Source: CAIPVR01 sp049316905
Lineage (GTDB): Bacteria; Actinomycetota; Acidimicrobiia; Acidimicrobiales; Microtrichaceae
Length of the DNA stretch: 16,387 bases
Assembly (NCBI GenBank): GCA_049316905.1
Contig: JBMOJH010000079.1
Location: 1-16,387 of the forward strand
Reading direction: 5' to 3'
Under the pieces are notes generated by a model that did no database searches, was not told the origin of the DNA, and saw only the letters and a list, made by a program, of their open reading frames with translations. Position 1 is the stretch's first letter; each line of letters opens with the position of its first letter. The translations under genes and the position numbers were made by a program. Of this stretch, positions 6,462-14,100 are shown piece by piece.

Positions 6462-7723
6462 GTCTGGTTCCTCAGTTCGTCGATCACGCGGTCCCGCGCC
6501 ACCCGGCGCTGGCCCGCATCACCCCGCAGGTCGCGCAGGGTGACCTCGCCGGCGGCGAGCTCCTCCTCACCGACCAGCAGCGCCCAGCGGGCCCCCGAGC
6601 GGTCGGCGGACTTCATCTGCGACTTCATCGACCCGCCCCCGAAGCGGCGGTCGGCCGCCAAACCGGCGCCGCGCAACTCGTGGGTGAGGTCGCGGGCGGA
6701 CGCGCCACCCGCGAGGTCCACCACGAACACGTCGAGCCCGGGCTCGGGGGCGTCGAACACACCCTCCGCGTCGCAGGCCAGGAGGATGCGGTCGACGCCG
6801 AGGGCGAAGCCGATGCCGTCCGTCGGCGGCCCGCCGAGGTCCTCGGCGAGGCGGTCGTACCGGCCGCCGCCACCGACTGCGTTCTGCGCCGCGTCGAGCG
6901 CCTCGGCGGCGAACTCGAAGGTGGTGCGGCGGTAGTAGTCGAGGCCGCGCACGAGCCGCGGGGCCTCCGTGTAGGGGATGCCGAGGGCGTCGAGCCCCTC
7001 GCGCACGCGGGCGTAGTGCTCGGCGGCCGCGTCGCTCAGCACGTCCGCGATCACCGGGGCGCCGTCCACCACGGTCCGGTCCTGCGGGCGCTTGGAGTCG
7101 AGCACCCGGAGGGGGTTGCGGGCGAGGGTCGTGAGCGCCTGCTCGGAGAGGTCGCCGCGATGGGCCTCGAGGTGGTCGCGGACCGCACCTGTGTAGCGCT
7201 CCCGGTCCTCGTGCTCGCCCAGGGTGTTCAGCAGCAGGCGGACCCGACGGAGCCCGATGGCCTCGTAGAAGCGCCAGGCGAGGGCGATGACCTCCACGTC
7301 GAGGTCGGGGTCGTCCACCCCGAGCACCTCCACGCCCACCTGGTCGAAGCTGCGGTACCGGCCCTTCTGCGGGCGCTCGTGGCGAAAGTTCGCGCCCTCG
7401 TACCAGACCTTCCACGGCACCGGCGGTGAGTGCTGCACGAAGGCCCGCACGACCCCGGCGGTGAGCTCGGGACGCAGGGCGACACGGGAGCCGTCCTTGT
7501 CCTCGAAGTCGTACATCTCCTTGGTGACCACGTCGGTGGTCTCGCCCACCCGGAGGAACACGCCGAGGTCCTCGAGCAGCGGTGGGCGCACCTCGCGGTA
7601 CCCCGCGGGTTCCACCACGGCGGCGAAGACCTCGACCAACGCCCGGCGCCGGGCGGAGTCCGGCCACAGCACGTCCCGCATGCCGGTCAGGCTGCGGAAC
7701 TGGGGGCGGTCGGGGCTGGTCAC
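6458..7723 (-). CDS. hisS: Histidyl-tRNA synthetase
   Basis: Class II synthetase that charges tRNA-His; 421 aa, the normal family length. Recognisable parts are motif 1 near the N-terminus (after SLTGMRDVLWPDS), motif 2 (FRHERPQKGRYRSFDQVGVE), the histidine-specific block (LVRGLDYYRRTTFEF), motif 3 (GIGFALGVDRILLA) and the C-terminal anticodon-binding domain. The frame is open 17 codons further upstream, but that part is Pro/Arg-rich, so the GTG at 7723 is chosen. It has no Shine-Dalgarno; instead a TACCGT box ends 8 nt before it, which suggests a leaderless transcript. The stop overlaps the aspS start by 4 nt, so hisS-aspS form an operon, a common actinobacterial arrangement. Confidence 0.97.
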   Translation of the reverse strand: MTSPDRPQFRSLTGMRDVLWPDSARRRALVEVFAAVVEPAGYREVRPPLLEDLGVFLRVGETTDVVTKEMYDFEDKDGSRVALRPELTAGVVRAFVQHSPPVPWKVWYEGANFRHERPQKGRYRSFDQVGVEVLGVDDPDLDVEVIALAWRFYEAIGLRRVRLLLNTLGEHEDRERYTGAVRDHLEAHRGDLSEQALTTLARNPLRVLDSKRPQDRTVVDGAPVIADVLSDAAAEHYARVREGLDALGIPYTEAPRLVRGLDYYRRTTFEFAAEALDAAQNAVGGGGRYDRLAEDLGGPPTDGIGFALGVDRILLACDAEGVFDAPEPGLDVFVVDLAGGASARDLTHELRGAGLAADRRFGGGSMKSQMKSADRSGARWALLVGEEELAAGEVTLRDLRGDAGQRRVARDRVIDELRNQT

Positions 7724-7731
7724 GGCCCGAC

Positions 7732-7737
7732 ACGGTA
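7732..7737 (-). promoter_or_regulatory. Candidate -10 box for leaderless hisS transcript
   Basis: The minus strand reads TACCGT, then 8 nt, then the GTG start of hisS. The same box and spacing occur before the mannosyltransferase gene at 9919. No convincing -35 box is seen at 16-18 nt upstream, so this is a weak call. Confidence 0.4.
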
Positions 7738-7784
7738 CCGGAGCCACGCCGGGGCGCCGGAACCGGTTCGGCACCGGCGGACGT

Positions 7785-8957
7785 TCACCCCTTGACCAGC
7801 GCGCGCACCTGCGTGAGGAGGTCGTCCTCCTGACGGTGGTAGATCGTCGGCACGTTCGTGGCGCCCTGGTGGGCCTCCGCGATCCACTCCATCACCCGGT
7901 GGCAGTCGTCCTTCGCCCGCACCCGCGTGATCGAACCGACCACCAGCGCGGGGTGTGCCGGCTCGAGCGACACCGCCACCGGCAGCACGTAACGGCACCC
8001 GAGCATGAGGTTCATCGTGCCGTCGTAGAGCGGTTGGAGGTGCAGGGTGGGACGGTCGCCCGGGTCGATCCCGCGCCGCTGCTTCCACTGCGCCGCCACC
8101 TTCTTGACCATCGAGGCCGTCAACGACAGGTCCTGGCTGCCGCTGGCCGCCATCATCAGCATCTGGCCGCCCTCCGACAGGCGGTTGTCGAGCTCGTGGC
8201 GCACGAGCAGGTTGTTCGCCCGCACCAGTGCAGGGTCGAGCTTCGCCCGGCGGCGCGAGTGCGTCTGCGGCACCGAGAGGAAGGTCCGCGAGCCGCACTG
8301 GAGCACCTGCAGGGCCGGGATGTTGAAGGCCTGGCGCGTGGTGACCATCCGGCTGACCACGACGTTGACGCGGGGCGCGAGGTCGGGCACGTCGATGCGC
8401 TCGCCGAGCACGCCGAAGGTCCGCCCCTCCTCGCACATGGAGGCGATGAGGGCGCCGCCCACCACGGCGATGTCGATGATCTGGCCGTGGTTGGTGACCA
8501 CCGCGACGTTCGCACCCTCGCCGGTGAGCAGTTGGTAGACGCCGTCGAGCTGCGCCGCCACATCGGGCCGGCGGAACACCGGCAGGAGGTCCTCGTCGAA
8601 CCGCGGGTAGGCGGCGTTCGCGTACAGCTCGATCGTGTCGACACCGCCCGGGCGGGGCTCCACGACCACGCAGGAGGGGTCGTGGAACTCGAGCGACGGC
8701 GTGTACGGCAGGGGCTGCAGGATCGAGTTGTGCCCGGCGCGGACGAGCGACGACAGGGCCTTGTGGTAGGCGGTCGGGTCGGTCGCGGCGAGCAGCGCCC
8801 GGGCGTCCTCCACCGCGGATCGCGAGGGCGGTGCACCGTCCCGGCCCTCGTCGGACTCCGGACCGGGCTCCGCCGCCACGGGCGTCGGGTCCTCGGGGAC
8901 CAGGTGCAACTGCGGTCGGTCCTGGGGGTCGCGGTCCACGTGCTTCTTGCCGGCCAT
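7785..8957 (-). CDS. Probable acyltransferase of the glycerol-3-phosphate / lysophosphatidate acyltransferase superfamily (divergent)
   Basis: A 390-aa soluble-looking protein with a charged, Pro-rich, probably disordered N-terminus (1-45). VVTNHGQIIDIAVVGG contains an H-x4-D motif (His157, Asp162), the catalytic signature of PlsC/PlsB-type acyltransferases. Downstream, LSEGGQMLMMAASGSQDLS (Glu262 onward) resembles the block EGG...APSGGRDR that I recall from plastid and chlamydial glycerol-3-phosphate acyltransferases, but the Arg of that block is replaced (SGSQD). PTLHLQPLYDGTMN and YVLPVAVSLEP could be the later substrate-binding motifs. If correct, it would acylate glycerol-3-phosphate in phospholipid synthesis. 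It lies 61 nt upstream of hisS on the same strand, but hisS may have its own promoter. The ATG at 8957 lacks a clear Shine-Dalgarno. An unknown protein family with a chance H-x4-D remains possible. Confidence 0.55.
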   Translation of the reverse strand: MAGKKHVDRDPQDRPQLHLVPEDPTPVAAEPGPESDEGRDGAPPSRSAVEDARALLAATDPTAYHKALSSLVRAGHNSILQPLPYTPSLEFHDPSCVVVEPRPGGVDTIELYANAAYPRFDEDLLPVFRRPDVAAQLDGVYQLLTGEGANVAVVTNHGQIIDIAVVGGALIASMCEEGRTFGVLGERIDVPDLAPRVNVVVSRMVTTRQAFNIPALQVLQCGSRTFLSVPQTHSRRRAKLDPALVRANNLLVRHELDNRLSEGGQMLMMAASGSQDLSLTASMVKKVAAQWKQRRGIDPGDRPTLHLQPLYDGTMNLMLGCRYVLPVAVSLEPAHPALVVGSITRVRAKDDCHRVMEWIAEAHQGATNVPTIYHRQEDDLLTQVRALVKG

Positions 8958-9028
8958 CCCGAGAGTCTGCCCGTTCCCACCGGCGACCGCGCCCTGCCGG
9001 GCTGCGGACCGGGGCGGATCCTCAGGCC

Positions 9029-9092
9029 GGGCGTCGGTCAGGCCGGGCGTCAGTCAGGTGGGGCGTCGGTCAGGTGGGGCATCGGTCAGGTG
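9029..9092. repeat. Four-copy 16-bp tandem repeat at methyltransferase 3' end
   Basis: Four adjacent 16-bp units follow the pattern GGGCGTCGGTCAGGTG, at 9029, 9045, 9061 and 9077, each differing from the others at only one to three positions. The last unit contains the stop codon of the methyltransferase (9086-9088); a partial copy (CTCAGGCC) precedes the first. It fills half of the 128-bp gap between the acyltransferase-like and methyltransferase genes. The rest of that gap (8958-9028) shows nothing recognisable. Confidence 0.9.
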
Positions 9093-9787
9093 GGACGGTG
9101 CAACCGGGCCAGGTGGTGCAGCCCGCGTCGACGGAACGACGTGAGGTCGAACCCGACGGAGCGGTAGCGGTCCGCGGCCCGGGGTTCAGCGGCCAGCCAC
9201 GGGCCGAGGGTCGGCCACTCCAGCTCCACCATCTCCCGCTTCGCGCGGCTGAACGAGGTGAGGCCACCCAGCGGACCTCTCAGGAGCGGCTCGAGCACGG
9301 CCCGCAGCCTGGTGGCGGCGGGCTCGCACACGAGGGCGGTTCCCCCGGGACGCACGACGCGGTGCAGCTCGCGGAGCGCCTCGTCGAGCTCGTCGGGGCG
9401 CAGGTGATGGAGCACGTCCATGACCACGGCGGTGTCGACCGATCCGGTCGCGAGCGGCACCCGCGTGGCGCAGCCGGCCACGACCGCGCCGGGCGTGTGC
9501 GCGGCGGCGAGCTCCGGTTGCAGCTCCACGGCGACGACCCTCCGGAAGCCGAGTTCGACGAGCGTGGCGGTGAGGTTGCCGTCGCCGGCACCGAGGTCCA
9601 GCACCAGGCCGCCGCGGTCGAGCGCGCCCGCGCCCAGCAGTTCGAGGCGGCGGCGGTTCGTCCACGAGGTGGGCGCCAACGCGTCCTTGCGGACCCGGGC
9701 GTAGTGGGCGCGCCACTCCGGACCCAGGTCGCCCCGGCCGGATCCCTCGCTCGTCGCGGTGGTGTGGCCCGCCCCCGGTTCGCCCAC
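9086..9787 (-). CDS. Class I SAM-dependent methyltransferase
   Basis: About 233 aa with a Rossmann-type methyltransferase fold. Motif I, LVLDLGAGDGN (61-71), binds S-adenosylmethionine. An acidic residue ends strand 2 (VVAVELQPEL), and a post-motif region (TAVVMDVLHHLRPDELDEAL) and ELHRVVRPGGTALVCEP follow, as in Methyltransf_11/UbiE-like proteins. The C-terminus is Arg/His-rich and gives no substrate clue. The start is uncertain: the frame is open to 9871, with GTG codons at 9805 and 9787. The GTG at 9787 is preferred because a TACCCT box ends 7 nt before it, as expected for a leaderless transcript; no Shine-Dalgarno is seen at either. It is divergent from the mannosyltransferase gene, so the two may be co-regulated. 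The substrate cannot be told from sequence. Confidence 0.85.
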   Translation of the reverse strand: MGEPGAGHTTATSEGSGRGDLGPEWRAHYARVRKDALAPTSWTNRRRLELLGAGALDRGGLVLDLGAGDGNLTATLVELGFRRVVAVELQPELAAAHTPGAVVAGCATRVPLATGSVDTAVVMDVLHHLRPDELDEALRELHRVVRPGGTALVCEPAATRLRAVLEPLLRGPLGGLTSFSRAKREMVELEWPTLGPWLAAEPRAADRYRSVGFDLTSFRRRGLHHLARLHRPT

Positions 9788-9794
9788 GGCCCAG

Positions 9795-9800
9795 AGGGTA
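9795..9800 (-). promoter_or_regulatory. Candidate -10 box, methyltransferase gene
   Basis: The minus strand reads TACCCT, 7 nt before the GTG at 9787, fitting TAnnnT and a leaderless start. The -35 region at 17 nt is poor (TGTCCC). Confidence 0.3.
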
Positions 9801-9881
9801 CGCACCGCGCCGGCACGGGGACAGAGGCGACACGACGGCCGACGACACTGCGGCGGCCGGCGGGCTCGCAACGACCGCTGA

Positions 9882-9910
9882 TCGACAGGGCTCGGGAGCC
9901 TCGGTACCGT
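9882..9910 (+). promoter_or_regulatory. Candidate promoter for leaderless mannosyltransferase gene
   Basis: TCGACA (9882-9887, one mismatch from TTGACA) is followed by a 17-nt spacer and TACCGT (9905-9910). The GTG start lies 8 nt further on, where transcription would begin, and there is no Shine-Dalgarno. The geometry is that of a standard sigma-70-type leaderless promoter. Confidence 0.55.
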
Positions 9911-9918
9911 CCTGCGCG

Positions 9919-11118
9919 GTGCGCGCCACGCTCTCCCGGTACCGACGCCCCGTGGGGGCCTGGGCCGCGATGGCGGCCCTGCTCCTCGTGCTGCAGCACG
10001 TGAGCGCGCGCGTCACCCGTGACCGGCCCTACCGGCTCTGGCCGTTCCAGGGCTTCGACTGGTTCTTCAGCAGTTGGAGCCAGTTCGACGGTCCCGAGTA
10101 CCTGAAGATCGTCACGAACGGGTACTCGTACACCCCGGGCGTGCGGTCGAACATCGTGTGGTTCCCGCTCTACCCGCTGCTGGTGCGGGCCGTGAACGTG
10201 GTGCTCGACCAGCCGCTCGCCGCGGCGATCCTCGTGGCGCTGGTGGCCGGGGCGTGCGCGGCCGCCGCGGTGTGGACGTGGGTGGCCGACCGGGGGGTCG
10301 GCGACGACGACCGCAGCCGGGCCCGCTGGTTCGCGTTCGGCGCCTGCCTGCTCTACCCGTATGCCTGGTACCTCTACGGCGTCGTGCACAGCGACGCGCT
10401 GTTCCTCGCGCTGGTGGTCACGGCCTTCCTCATGGTGGAGCGCCGCCACCTCGTGGCCGCCGGGCTCGTCGGTGCGCTGGCCACGGCCACCCGGCCCACC
10501 GGAATGGCGGTCATCCCCGCGTTGATCGTCCTGTCCCTCGAGCGCGCCGGCGTGCTGCAGGTGCCGGAGGGGGCGACCGGGCTCGTGGCCCGCTGGCAGC
10601 TCCCGGTCCGGGTGGACCTGCGGGCCGTGCGGCCGATGCTGTTCGCACCACTCCTGTCGGTCGCGGGCATCGGCGCGTTCATCTTCTTCCTCTGGGTCCG
10701 CTTCGACGAGCCGCTCGCGTTCCAGGTGAACCAGCGCGTGTACCACCCGGGGAACCTCCCGCTCCTGAAGCGGGCGTTCTTCGTGCGATGGCGCGACTTC
10801 GGCGACAACCCCACCTACGCGCTCACCATCGCACTGCAGTTCGCGATGGTGCTGGTCGTGCTGTGGTGCATCCCGGCCGTGATCCGCCGGTTCGGCTTCG
10901 GCTACGGCGTCTACTGCGCGGCGCTGGTGGCCATCCCGACCTTCAGCACCGAGGACTTCATGGGCACCGGCCGCTACCTGATCGCGGCGTTCCCGGTCTG
11001 GGCCCTCCTCGGCGAGCGGTTCTCCCGGACGCGGCAGGGCTGGGTACCGCTCGTCGCCTCGGGCACCCTCATGGTGGCGCTCAGCATGGGCTTCGCCCGT
11101 AGCTGGTACCTGACCTGA
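9919..11118 (+). CDS. Integral-membrane mannosyltransferase-like protein (PIG-V family-like)
   Basis: A 399-aa polytopic membrane protein with about nine or ten hydrophobic helices; the only plus-strand gene in the window. After the first helix comes QFDGPEYLKIVTNGYSY and then SNIVWFPLYPLLVRAVN, which matches the WDG.WYL.IA..GY ... FFPLYPLL pattern of PIG-V/GT-C mannosyltransferases. The Asp in FDG is the expected catalytic position in the first extracytoplasmic loop. ATATRPTGMAVIPALIVL and a late FMGTGRYLIAAFPVWALL also fit the family. Such enzymes use a polyprenyl-phosphate sugar donor outside the membrane; the acceptor (glycolipid, glycan or protein) is unknown. The GTG at 9919 is supported by the -10 box 8 nt upstream. 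The stop codon lies inside a CTGAC tandem repeat. Confidence 0.8.
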   Translation: MRATLSRYRRPVGAWAAMAALLLVLQHVSARVTRDRPYRLWPFQGFDWFFSSWSQFDGPEYLKIVTNGYSYTPGVRSNIVWFPLYPLLVRAVNVVLDQPLAAAILVALVAGACAAAAVWTWVADRGVGDDDRSRARWFAFGACLLYPYAWYLYGVVHSDALFLALVVTAFLMVERRHLVAAGLVGALATATRPTGMAVIPALIVLSLERAGVLQVPEGATGLVARWQLPVRVDLRAVRPMLFAPLLSVAGIGAFIFFLWVRFDEPLAFQVNQRVYHPGNLPLLKRAFFVRWRDFGDNPTYALTIALQFAMVLVVLWCIPAVIRRFGFGYGVYCAALVAIPTFSTEDFMGTGRYLIAAFPVWALLGERFSRTRQGWVPLVASGTLMVALSMGFARSWYLT

Positions 11119-11139
11119 CCTGACCTGACCTGACCTGAC
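11110..11139. repeat. Six-copy CTGAC pentamer tandem repeat
   Basis: Six perfect head-to-tail copies of CTGAC contain the mannosyltransferase stop (11116-11118). Because the unit is 5 nt and contains TGA, a stop appears in all three forward frames, so changes in copy number hardly affect the protein end. Confidence 0.95.
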
Positions 11140-11158
11140 GCGACTGGCGGTGGTCAGG
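11129..11158. terminator. Candidate bidirectional hairpin between convergent genes
   Basis: CCTGACC (11129-11135, one of several equivalent repeat units) can pair perfectly with GGTCAGG (11152-11158) between two convergent stop codons 42 nt apart. A pairing from the last unit (11134-11139 with 11153-11158) is also possible. There is no T-run on either strand, so if it terminates, it is not a classical intrinsic terminator. Confidence 0.35.
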
Positions 11159-11160
11159 CC

Positions 11161-14100
11161 TCAGGCGGTGGTGACGCCGTTGTCCCAGATCCGGAACAGG
11201 GGGCCGGCCGGGCCGTTGGCACCGGACGGGCCGGCGTTGGCCGTGCCGCCGGCCGAGCCATTGCCCGCCGAGCAGCAGTTGGCCGCGCCGGCCGCCCCGG
11301 TGCTCGCCGCTGCCGAACCGGCACCCCCGGCACCACCGGCGGCGGCCGAGGCCGCCCGGTTCAGGGTGTTCGCGGTCACCGACAGGGTGCCGGTGCCCAC
11401 ATGCACGACGGCGATCGACGGGCCACCGGCGCCGCCACCGGCACCACCGCCACCGCCGCCGGCACCACCGCCGCCGCCGCCACCGCCACCGCCGGCCTGG
11501 CAGCAGGACTCGGAGCCGCCGGTGCCACCGCCGCCGCCGTTGCCACCGCGACCGCCGGGCTGGCCGGCACCGCCGCCACCACCGGACGAGGAGGCCACGG
11601 TCGAGCTCGACAGGGTCACCGTGGCGTTGCTGGCGTAGATGCCGAAGGAGCCGCCACCCGAGGTGCCACCGGTCGCGCCCGGCGAACCGCCGTTGCCGCC
11701 GGCCCCGCCGCCGCCACCACCGCCACCCGAGGCGCTGGCGGACTTGCCACCTCCACCACCACCGCCGCCGCTGCCGGCCGCACCCGCGGTGCCCGCCGCC
11801 CCGGCGGACGGGGCGAAGAGATCACTCGCGGTGAGCGAGTTCGCACCGGCCGCACCGGCACCACCGGCCGCACCGGACGCACCGCCGCCACCACCACCGG
11901 CGTTGGTGCCGCAGCCGAACAGCGACCCGCAGCCGCCGTTGCCGCCGCCACCGGCCGCCGGACCGGCACCCCCAGAGCCGTTCTCACCGGCACCGCTGTA
12001 GTTGCCGCCGGTGCCACCGCGGCCGCCGGCGTTGGTGGTGCCACCACCGCCGCCACCACCGCCGCCCGGGCTGTTGGGACCGCTGGCGTTCGCACCGTTG
12101 CCGCCGCCGTTGCCCGAGGCGGCCTGGCCCGGCGGGGTGGCGGACGCCGAGGTCCCCGCCACACCGGCCTGCGCCGTCACGTCCGACAGCGACACCGTCA
12201 CGCGCGATCCGCCGACCGCGCGCACGCCGTAGGCGCTGGCCCCGGCGGCCGTGGGCGTCCCGCTGTTCACCGTCGAACCGGCCACGGTGACGGTCGAGTT
12301 CGACTGGACGAGGACGCCGGTCGCCGTCGTTCCGGTTCCGCCGTTGACGTTCACGTTCTGCAGCACGACCGTCGAGGTGCCCGCCACCACCACGCCCTGG
12401 GCCGCCGCGGCGCCGGCGTTGCCGCCCTGCACCGTGAGGTCCTGCACCGTGGTGGAGGTGCCCACGCCGGAGGCGGCGATCGCCGACCAGAGACCGGTCA
12501 CGCCGTCGGAGGAACCGTTGACGGTGGTGGTCGTGGGACTCGTGGCCGAGGCGCCGCGCTGGAAGTTCTGCCCGTAGCCCCCGGCCACGCGGACGCCGGC
12601 CACGAGGTTGAACCGGGAGTAGATGCCGCCGGCCACCAGCACCGTGGTGCGCCCCTGGGCTGCGGCACGGGCCTCGCCCTGGGCGATCGTGGCGCAGGGC
12701 GCCACGGGCGTTCCGCACGTGCCGTTGTCCACGCCGTCGGCCACCCGGACGAACACCGTCTGGGCGACCACACCGTCGTAGCCGTCGCAGTTCGTGTCCT
12801 TGCCCTGGGCGTCGAGGTCGTCGGCCGCCCCCGGCTTGGTCAGCGGGTCGGCGTCGTTGCAGTCCGCCGGCGGGCTGACGCCGTCGTTGTCGTCGTCGAT
12901 CACGACGGTGATGACCACCGACGCCGCGGCGCTCGGGGTGCCGTTGTCGTCGGTCACGACGAGGGAGGCCGTGAACGTGCCGGCCGAGTTGTAGGTCTTC
13001 AACGGGCTCGCGGCCGTGGAGGTCGCACCGTCACCGAAGTTCCAGGCGTACGACTGCACCGTGCCGTCGGGGTCGACGGAACCGGCCGAGCTGAACTGGA
13101 CGGCCAGGGGCCGCGGGCCGTTCTGCACCGAGGCGTTGGCCACGGCGGTGGGCGCCACGTTGGCCACCACCACCACCGTGCGGGTCGCCTGGGCGGTCGC
13201 CCCGGCGTCGTCGGTGACGGTGAGCACGACCGTGTAGGTGCCCGGCTGTGAGTAGTTCACCGACGGGCTGACCGCGGAGGAGGTCTGCCCGTTGCCGAAG
13301 TCCCACGCGTAGGTGAGCGGCAGGCCGTCGGGGTCGTTCGAGGAGGCGCCCGAGAACGAGGCGCTCAGCGGCGCCTTGCCGCTGAGCGGGCCGCCGGTGA
13401 TCCCGGCGGTCGGCGGCTGGTTCGGCGTGACCGTGATGGTGGTGGAGGTGGTGGCCACCGCGCCGGCGTTGTCGGTCACGGTCAGCGTGGCCGTGAACGT
13501 CCCGGCCGACGTGTAGGTCTTGGTCGGGTTCGGGTCGGTGGAACCGGTACCGTCCCCGAAGTTCCACGACCGCGACACGATGGTCCCGTCGGCATCGGAG
13601 GAGCCGGTCGAGGTGAAGCTCACCGTCAGGTTCTGCTTGCCGCTCGTGGGGGTGGCACCGAGCACGGGCACCGGCGGCACGTTCGGGATCGGGCTCACCG
13701 CCACCGTCAGGCTGGTGTCGGTGGAGGTCACGCCGTTGTCGTCGGTCACGGTCAGGCTCACCGGGTAGTCACCGGCTGCGCCGTAGGTGTAGGTCGGGTT
13801 GGGCTGGTTCGAGGAGTTCCCGTCACCGAAGTTCCAGCTCCAGGCCACGATCGAGCCGTCGGGGTCCGACGACGCCGCCGAGGAGAAGTTCACGATGAGC
13901 GGCGCCTGGCCGGCCGCGGGAGTGGCGTTCGCGACCGCGGTCGGGCCGCGGTTCGCGTTGACGATCACCGCCACCTGCGAGGTGGCCGTGGCGCCGTCGT
14001 CATCGGTCACCGTGAGGGTCGCCGTCGCCGGTCCGGGGGCGACGAAGGTCGTCGACACGACCGCACCGGACGCGGCGGTGCCGTCGCTGAAGGCCCACGA

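Noticed and set aside
4281..6935. Very long plus-strand open frame opposite aspS and hisS
   Set aside because: It is the antisense shadow of two clear synthetase genes in GC-rich DNA; the product is a His/Arg/Glu/Gly-rich string without any domain.
7755..7779. Hairpin CGCCGG/CCGGCG as a terminator between the acyltransferase-like gene and hisS
   Set aside because: It has a 13-nt loop and no T-run, and such stems are frequent by chance at this GC content.
7287..9167. Long plus-strand open frame opposite the hisS 5' end and the acyltransferase-like gene
   Set aside because: Antisense shadow; low-complexity Arg/His/Val composition and no recognisable motif.
9280..10746. 488-codon minus-strand open frame spanning the methyltransferase and mannosyltransferase
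   Set aside because: It runs antisense to the well-supported mannosyltransferase and out of frame with the methyltransferase.
11400..12130. Possible CRISPR or satellite array in the CCG-rich stretch
   Set aside because: There is no constant repeat/spacer unit, and the sequence is in frame with a long coding region.
11401..13251. Plus-strand open frame with Thr/Ala/Gly/Arg repeats
   Set aside because: Antisense of the glycine-rich and PKD-coding region; the apparent repeats come from the GCC-rich codons of the true gene.
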